Of a stretch of 7,471 nt of DNA, positions 5,489-7,471 are shown piece after piece. Source of the DNA: Phycisphaerales bacterium (GTDB lineage: Bacteria; Planctomycetota; Phycisphaerae; Phycisphaerales; UBA1924); the NCBI GenBank assembly GCA_019747615.1, contig JAIEQQ010000048.1, forward strand, positions 1 through 7,471, read 5' to 3'. How positions within the stretch are numbered: the first letter of the stretch is position 1; the number at the start of each line of letters is the position of its first letter. Under the pieces are notes generated by a model. That model was not told the origin of the DNA, did no database searches, and saw only the letters and a list, made by a program, of their open reading frames with translations. The position numbers and the translations under genes were made by a program.

Positions 5489-5494
5489 TATCCT
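5489..5494 (+). promoter_or_regulatory. Putative -10 box of ychF (TATCCT)
   Basis: TATCCT lies 22 nt before ATG 5517 and 10 nt before the GAGGAG ribosome binding site (5505-5510), giving a leader of about 15 nt. No matching -35 box was found 16-18 nt upstream. Confidence 0.3.
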
Positions 5495-5516
5495 CCACCC
5501 CTTCGAGGAGCTCTCC

Positions 5517-6626
5517 ATGGAAGCTGGCATTGTCGGGCTGCCCAACGTTGGCAAGTCCACCCTGTTCAACGCACTCACGAACGCCGGCGTGCTCGCGGCG
5601 AACTACCCGTTCGCCACGATCGAGCCGAACGTCGGCGTCGTGCCGATCCCCGATCCGCGCCTGCAGATCATCCAGAAGTACATCAAGACGCAGAAGGTCA
5701 TCCCCGCGGCCCTGCGACTGGTAGACATCGCCGGCATCGTCCGCGGCGCGTCTGAGGGTGAGGGGCTCGGCAACAAGTTCCTGTCGCACATCCGCGAGGT
5801 GGACGCGATCCTGCACGTCGTCCGCTGCTTTGAGAACGCGCCGGGCGGCGAAGAGATCACGCACGTCGACGGCAAGATCGACCCGATCCGCGATATTGAG
5901 ACCATCGAGACCGAGCTGATCCTGGCGGACCTGCAGACGATCGAAAGCTCGATGAGCAAGGCCGAGCGCTCCGCCAAGAGCGGCGACAAGGAAGCCATCG
6001 CTCGCCTGGCGGTGCTCAAAAAGCTCGAGCCCGTACTCAACGAAGACAAGCCCGCCCGCGGCGTCGTCTCAAGCCTCACCGATCCCGAAGAGATCAAGAT
6101 CGTCAAGTCGCTGGGCATGCTCAGCGCCAAGAGCGTGCTGTATGTGGCGAACGTTGACGAGTCCGACGTCCACGGCACCGGCGACATGGCCCAGCGCGTC
6201 CGCGCTCGCGCCAAGCAAGAGGGCATGCAGGTCGTGCCCGTCTGCGCCAAGATCGAGTCCGAGCTTTCGAGCCTCAGCGAGGACGAGAAGAAGGAAATGC
6301 TCGGGGCCTACGGCATGGATGAGCCGGCGCTCAGTGCGCTGGCGCGGGCCGCGTACACGCTGCTGGGCTTGCAGTCGTACTACACCGCGGGCGAGAAGGA
6401 AGTGCGGGCATGGACGGTGCCGGTGGGGGCGACGGCGCCGCAGGCAGCCGGCGTGATCCACACGGACTTTGAGCGCGGCTTCATCCGCGCCGAGATCTAC
6501 AGCGTGGACGATCTGGTGAAGTTCCAGAGCGAGAAGGCGATCAAGGAAGCCGGCAAGATGCGCATCGAGGGCAAGCAGTACGTCATGCAGGACGCCGACG
6601 TGTGCCACTTCCTGTTCAATGTCTGA
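5517..6626 (+). CDS. ychF: Redox-linked ribosome-binding ATPase YchF (Obg/OLA1 family)
   Basis: This complete 369-residue protein is close to the E. coli length of 363. The P-loop GLPNVGKST (7-15), the switch region around [10 protein letters not shown] (29-38) and the G3 motif DIAG (70-73) are intact. The G4 motif is NVDE (212-215) in place of NKxD, the family trait that gives ATP rather than GTP specificity. A coiled-coil insert follows (about 130-175), and the C-terminal TGS domain (about 285-369) includes [12 protein letters not shown] and ends in FLFNV. YchF is a cytosolic translational P-loop ATPase that binds 70S ribosomes and damps oxidative stress responses. The H116 equivalent of E. 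coli His114 is kept, but the redox-sensing Cys35 position is Ala33. GAGGAG at 5505-5510, 6 nt upstream, fixes ATG 5517; the in-frame extension back to 5370 crosses low-complexity intergenic DNA. Confidence 0.98.
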   Translation: MEAGIVGLPNVGKSTLFNALTNAGVLAANYPFATIEPNVGVVPIPDPRLQIIQKYIKTQKVIPAALRLVDIAGIVRGASEGEGLGNKFLSHIREVDAILHVVRCFENAPGGEEITHVDGKIDPIRDIETIETELILADLQTIESSMSKAERSAKSGDKEAIARLAVLKKLEPVLNEDKPARGVVSSLTDPEEIKIVKSLGMLSAKSVLYVANVDESDVHGTGDMAQRVRARAKQEGMQVVPVCAKIESELSSLSEDEKKEMLGAYGMDEPALSALARAAYTLLGLQSYYTAGEKEVRAWTVPVGATAPQAAGVIHTDFERGFIRAEIYSVDDLVKFQSEKAIKEAGKMRIEGKQYVMQDADVCHFLFNV

Positions 6627-6662
6627 TTTGCGGATGCACATTGAGTCTAGCCAACGCGGACG

Positions 6663-6690
6663 CCGGGCCTGAGGCTCTGCGAAGGCCCGG
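6663..6690 (+). terminator. Hairpin after ychF, possible terminator or 3' stabiliser
   Basis: CCGGGCCT (6663-6670) pairs perfectly with AGGCCCGG (6683-6690) across a 12-nt loop, 36 nt after the ychF stop. No U-tract follows, so it is not a textbook intrinsic terminator. A second small hairpin, ACGCGC-gag-GCGCGT, follows at 6698-6712. Together they may end or protect the ychF mRNA. Confidence 0.4.
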
Positions 6691-6781
6691 GTCAAACACG
6701 CGCGAGGCGCGTCCTCAGTGCCCGCCAGCGCGAGCGTGGTGTTCAGCCGACCGGACAACGAGAACCCAATGCCTCGATGAA

Positions 6782-6814
6782 ACGAAAAAGGCCACGTCGT
6801 GAGACGCGGCCTTT
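6782..6814 (-). terminator. Intrinsic terminator of rplS
   Basis: Bases 6787-6798 pair with 6803-6814 (12 bp with one A-C mismatch, GTGA loop on the plus strand). Read on the minus strand, the stem ends in CCTTT and continues into two more T and then CGTT, so the transcript ends GC-rich stem plus U5. It begins 61 nt past the rplS stop codon. On the plus strand only UUU follows the stem, so any termination of ychF readthrough would be weaker. Confidence 0.85.
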
Positions 6815-6875
6815 GCTGAAGTTTGTTCGTTGAACGCCCACTGCGATGCCTCGCGGCACGCCGGGCGATACCGAA

Positions 6876-7271
6876 TCAGTTCTGGTTCGCGACCGACAGA
6901 CCCGCGACGTGCTTCATCTTGCGGCGACGATCGATGATGCGGCGGCTCTTGCCCGTGCGATCGCGGAGGTAGTACAGCTTCGCGCGGCTCGCCTGGCCGC
7001 GACGGATGACCTCGAAGTGGGCGACCTTGGGCGAGTTGATCGGGAAGACGCGCTCGACGCCCATCTCTTCGACGATGCGGCGGACGGTGATCATTTCGGT
7101 GATGCCGCGGCCCGAGCGGGCCAGGACGACGCCGGTGAAAATCTGGATGCGTTCCTTCGTGCCTTCAACGATCCGGCAGTGGACGGCGATGGTGTCGCCA
7201 ATGTCCATGCGGGGGATGTTGGTCTTCAGGGCGGCGGCGTTGATCTGCTCGATGATGAGTTGCGTGGACAT
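6876..7271 (-). CDS. rplS: 50S ribosomal protein L19
   Basis: This 131-residue protein matches L19 along its length: GDTIAVHCRIVEGTKERIQ (about 25-43), FTGVVLARSGRG (45-56), TVRRI, GVERVFPINSP (71-81), RRGQASRAKLYYLRDRTGK (90-108) and a basic end. L19 sits at the 30S-50S interface of the ribosome. The usual length is about 115, and the extra residues form a basic C-terminal tail. ATG 7271 is chosen because GAAGGA (minus strand, plus coordinates 7279-7284) lies 7 nt upstream; the frame stays open to a TTG at 7286, which would overlap that site. In many bacteria rplS closes an rpsP-rimM-trmD-rplS operon, but here the upstream neighbour is divergent, and the gene has its own promoter and terminator. 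Confidence 0.98.
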   Translation of the reverse strand: MSTQLIIEQINAAALKTNIPRMDIGDTIAVHCRIVEGTKERIQIFTGVVLARSGRGITEMITVRRIVEEMGVERVFPINSPKVAHFEVIRRGQASRAKLYYLRDRTGKSRRIIDRRRKMKHVAGLSVANQN

Positions 7272-7301
7272 GGTCACATCCTTCAAAGTCTTGGGGGGAG
7301 G

Positions 7302-7330
7302 ATGCTAAGGGGGCAGCGGGTGCCAGTCCA
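7302..7330 (-). promoter_or_regulatory. Putative rplS promoter
   Basis: On the minus strand TGGACT (7330-7325), a 17-nt spacer and TAGCAT (7307-7302) make a reasonable sigma70-type promoter. It would give a leader of about 24 nt that contains the GAAGGA ribosome binding site. Confidence 0.5.
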
Positions 7331-7339
7331 GCACGGGGC

Positions 7340-7369
7340 TTGCAGAATGCGGCGGGGTGGCGGTATGCT
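7340..7369 (+). promoter_or_regulatory. Putative promoter of the right-edge gene
   Basis: TTGCAG (7340-7345), an 18-nt spacer and TATGCT (7364-7369) resemble a sigma70-type promoter. It is divergent from the rplS promoter, with the two -35 boxes only 9 bp apart, and implies a leader of roughly 60 nt to ATG 7440. Confidence 0.45.
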
Positions 7370-7439
7370 TTCGGTCGGTGTTCGGTCATTCCGGGCTTGT
7401 TCGGCCGGTGCAAGTGGTGCAGAGCGAAGGAATCAGCCC

Positions 7440-7471
7440 ATGACGACTGTCCTCACGGTGATCGGCGTGCT
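7440..7471 (+). CDS. N-terminus of a hydrophobic protein, possibly SecG (cut by right edge)
   Basis: ATG 7440 is preceded by GAAGGA (7426-7431) with 8 nt spacing, a good ribosome binding site, and by a plausible promoter. Only ten whole codons are present (MTTVLTVIGV, then CT). The hydrophobic start resembles the first membrane segment of the preprotein translocase subunit SecG, but ten residues are too few to identify a family. A start codon is likely; the identity is a guess. Confidence 0.45.
   Translation, partial: MTTVLTVIGV

Noticed and set aside
5370..5516. 49-codon upstream extension of ychF
   Set aside because: YchF proteins begin near the P-loop as at ATG 5517, which has GAGGAG 6 nt upstream. 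The extension covers intergenic DNA and the putative -10 box.
6627..6875. Small RNA or small gene between ychF and rplS
   Set aside because: The hairpins there are explained as transcript ends, and I see no promoter or short frame with a ribosome binding site.

Overview
This is a GC-rich bacterial stretch made of ordinary chromosomal genes. No marker fixes the lineage. The gene styles, the many genes without Shine-Dalgarno sites and the overall composition make me lean towards Planctomycetota (Phycisphaerae-like), but that is only an inference. I see no rRNA, tRNA, CRISPR array, transposase or phage gene.

Layout, left to right. (1) 1-1054, minus: an FAD-dependent amine-oxidase-fold oxidoreductase that runs off the left edge. 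Its last 77 bases are an exact copy of 4744-4820. (2) 1201-1731, plus: a carboxymuconolactone decarboxylase/AhpD-type peroxidase-like protein. It is divergent from the first gene and its 3' end overlaps the next gene by 14 bp. (3) 1718-3247, minus: an AI-2E/PerM family membrane protein with an unusual Pro/Thr/Ser-rich insert. (4) 3396-4562, minus: a beta-class DNA amino-methyltransferase with a C-terminal AT-hook and no restriction enzyme beside it. (5) 4691-5161, plus: the manganese-responsive repressor MntR with all six primary metal ligands. (6) 5162-5516: a 355-bp gene-free gap holding two inverted copies of a 56-bp hairpin element (REP-like). (7) 5517-6626, plus: the conserved ATPase YchF. 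(8) 6627-6875: convergent gap with hairpins, including a clear intrinsic terminator for rplS. (9) 6876-7271, minus: ribosomal protein L19. (10) 7440-7471, plus: the first codons of a hydrophobic protein, possibly SecG.

The genes do not form one pathway. Two functional flavours stand out: redox and metal homeostasis (oxidoreductase, AhpD-like protein, MntR) and translation (YchF, L19). Two classes of expression signal are visible. Three genes (AI-2E, methyltransferase, mntR) lack a ribosome binding site and carry a TANNNT box 6-7 nt before the start codon, which suggests leaderless transcripts. The AhpD-like gene, ychF, rplS and the right-edge gene have good ribosome binding sites.

The most consequential observation is the exact 77-bp repeat that starts at base 1. 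It turns the left 4743 bp into a closed loop (a lasso-shaped assembly), so the left edge is either a tandem duplication, a circular form or an assembly or amplification artefact. I did not find a convincing new multi-gene system here.
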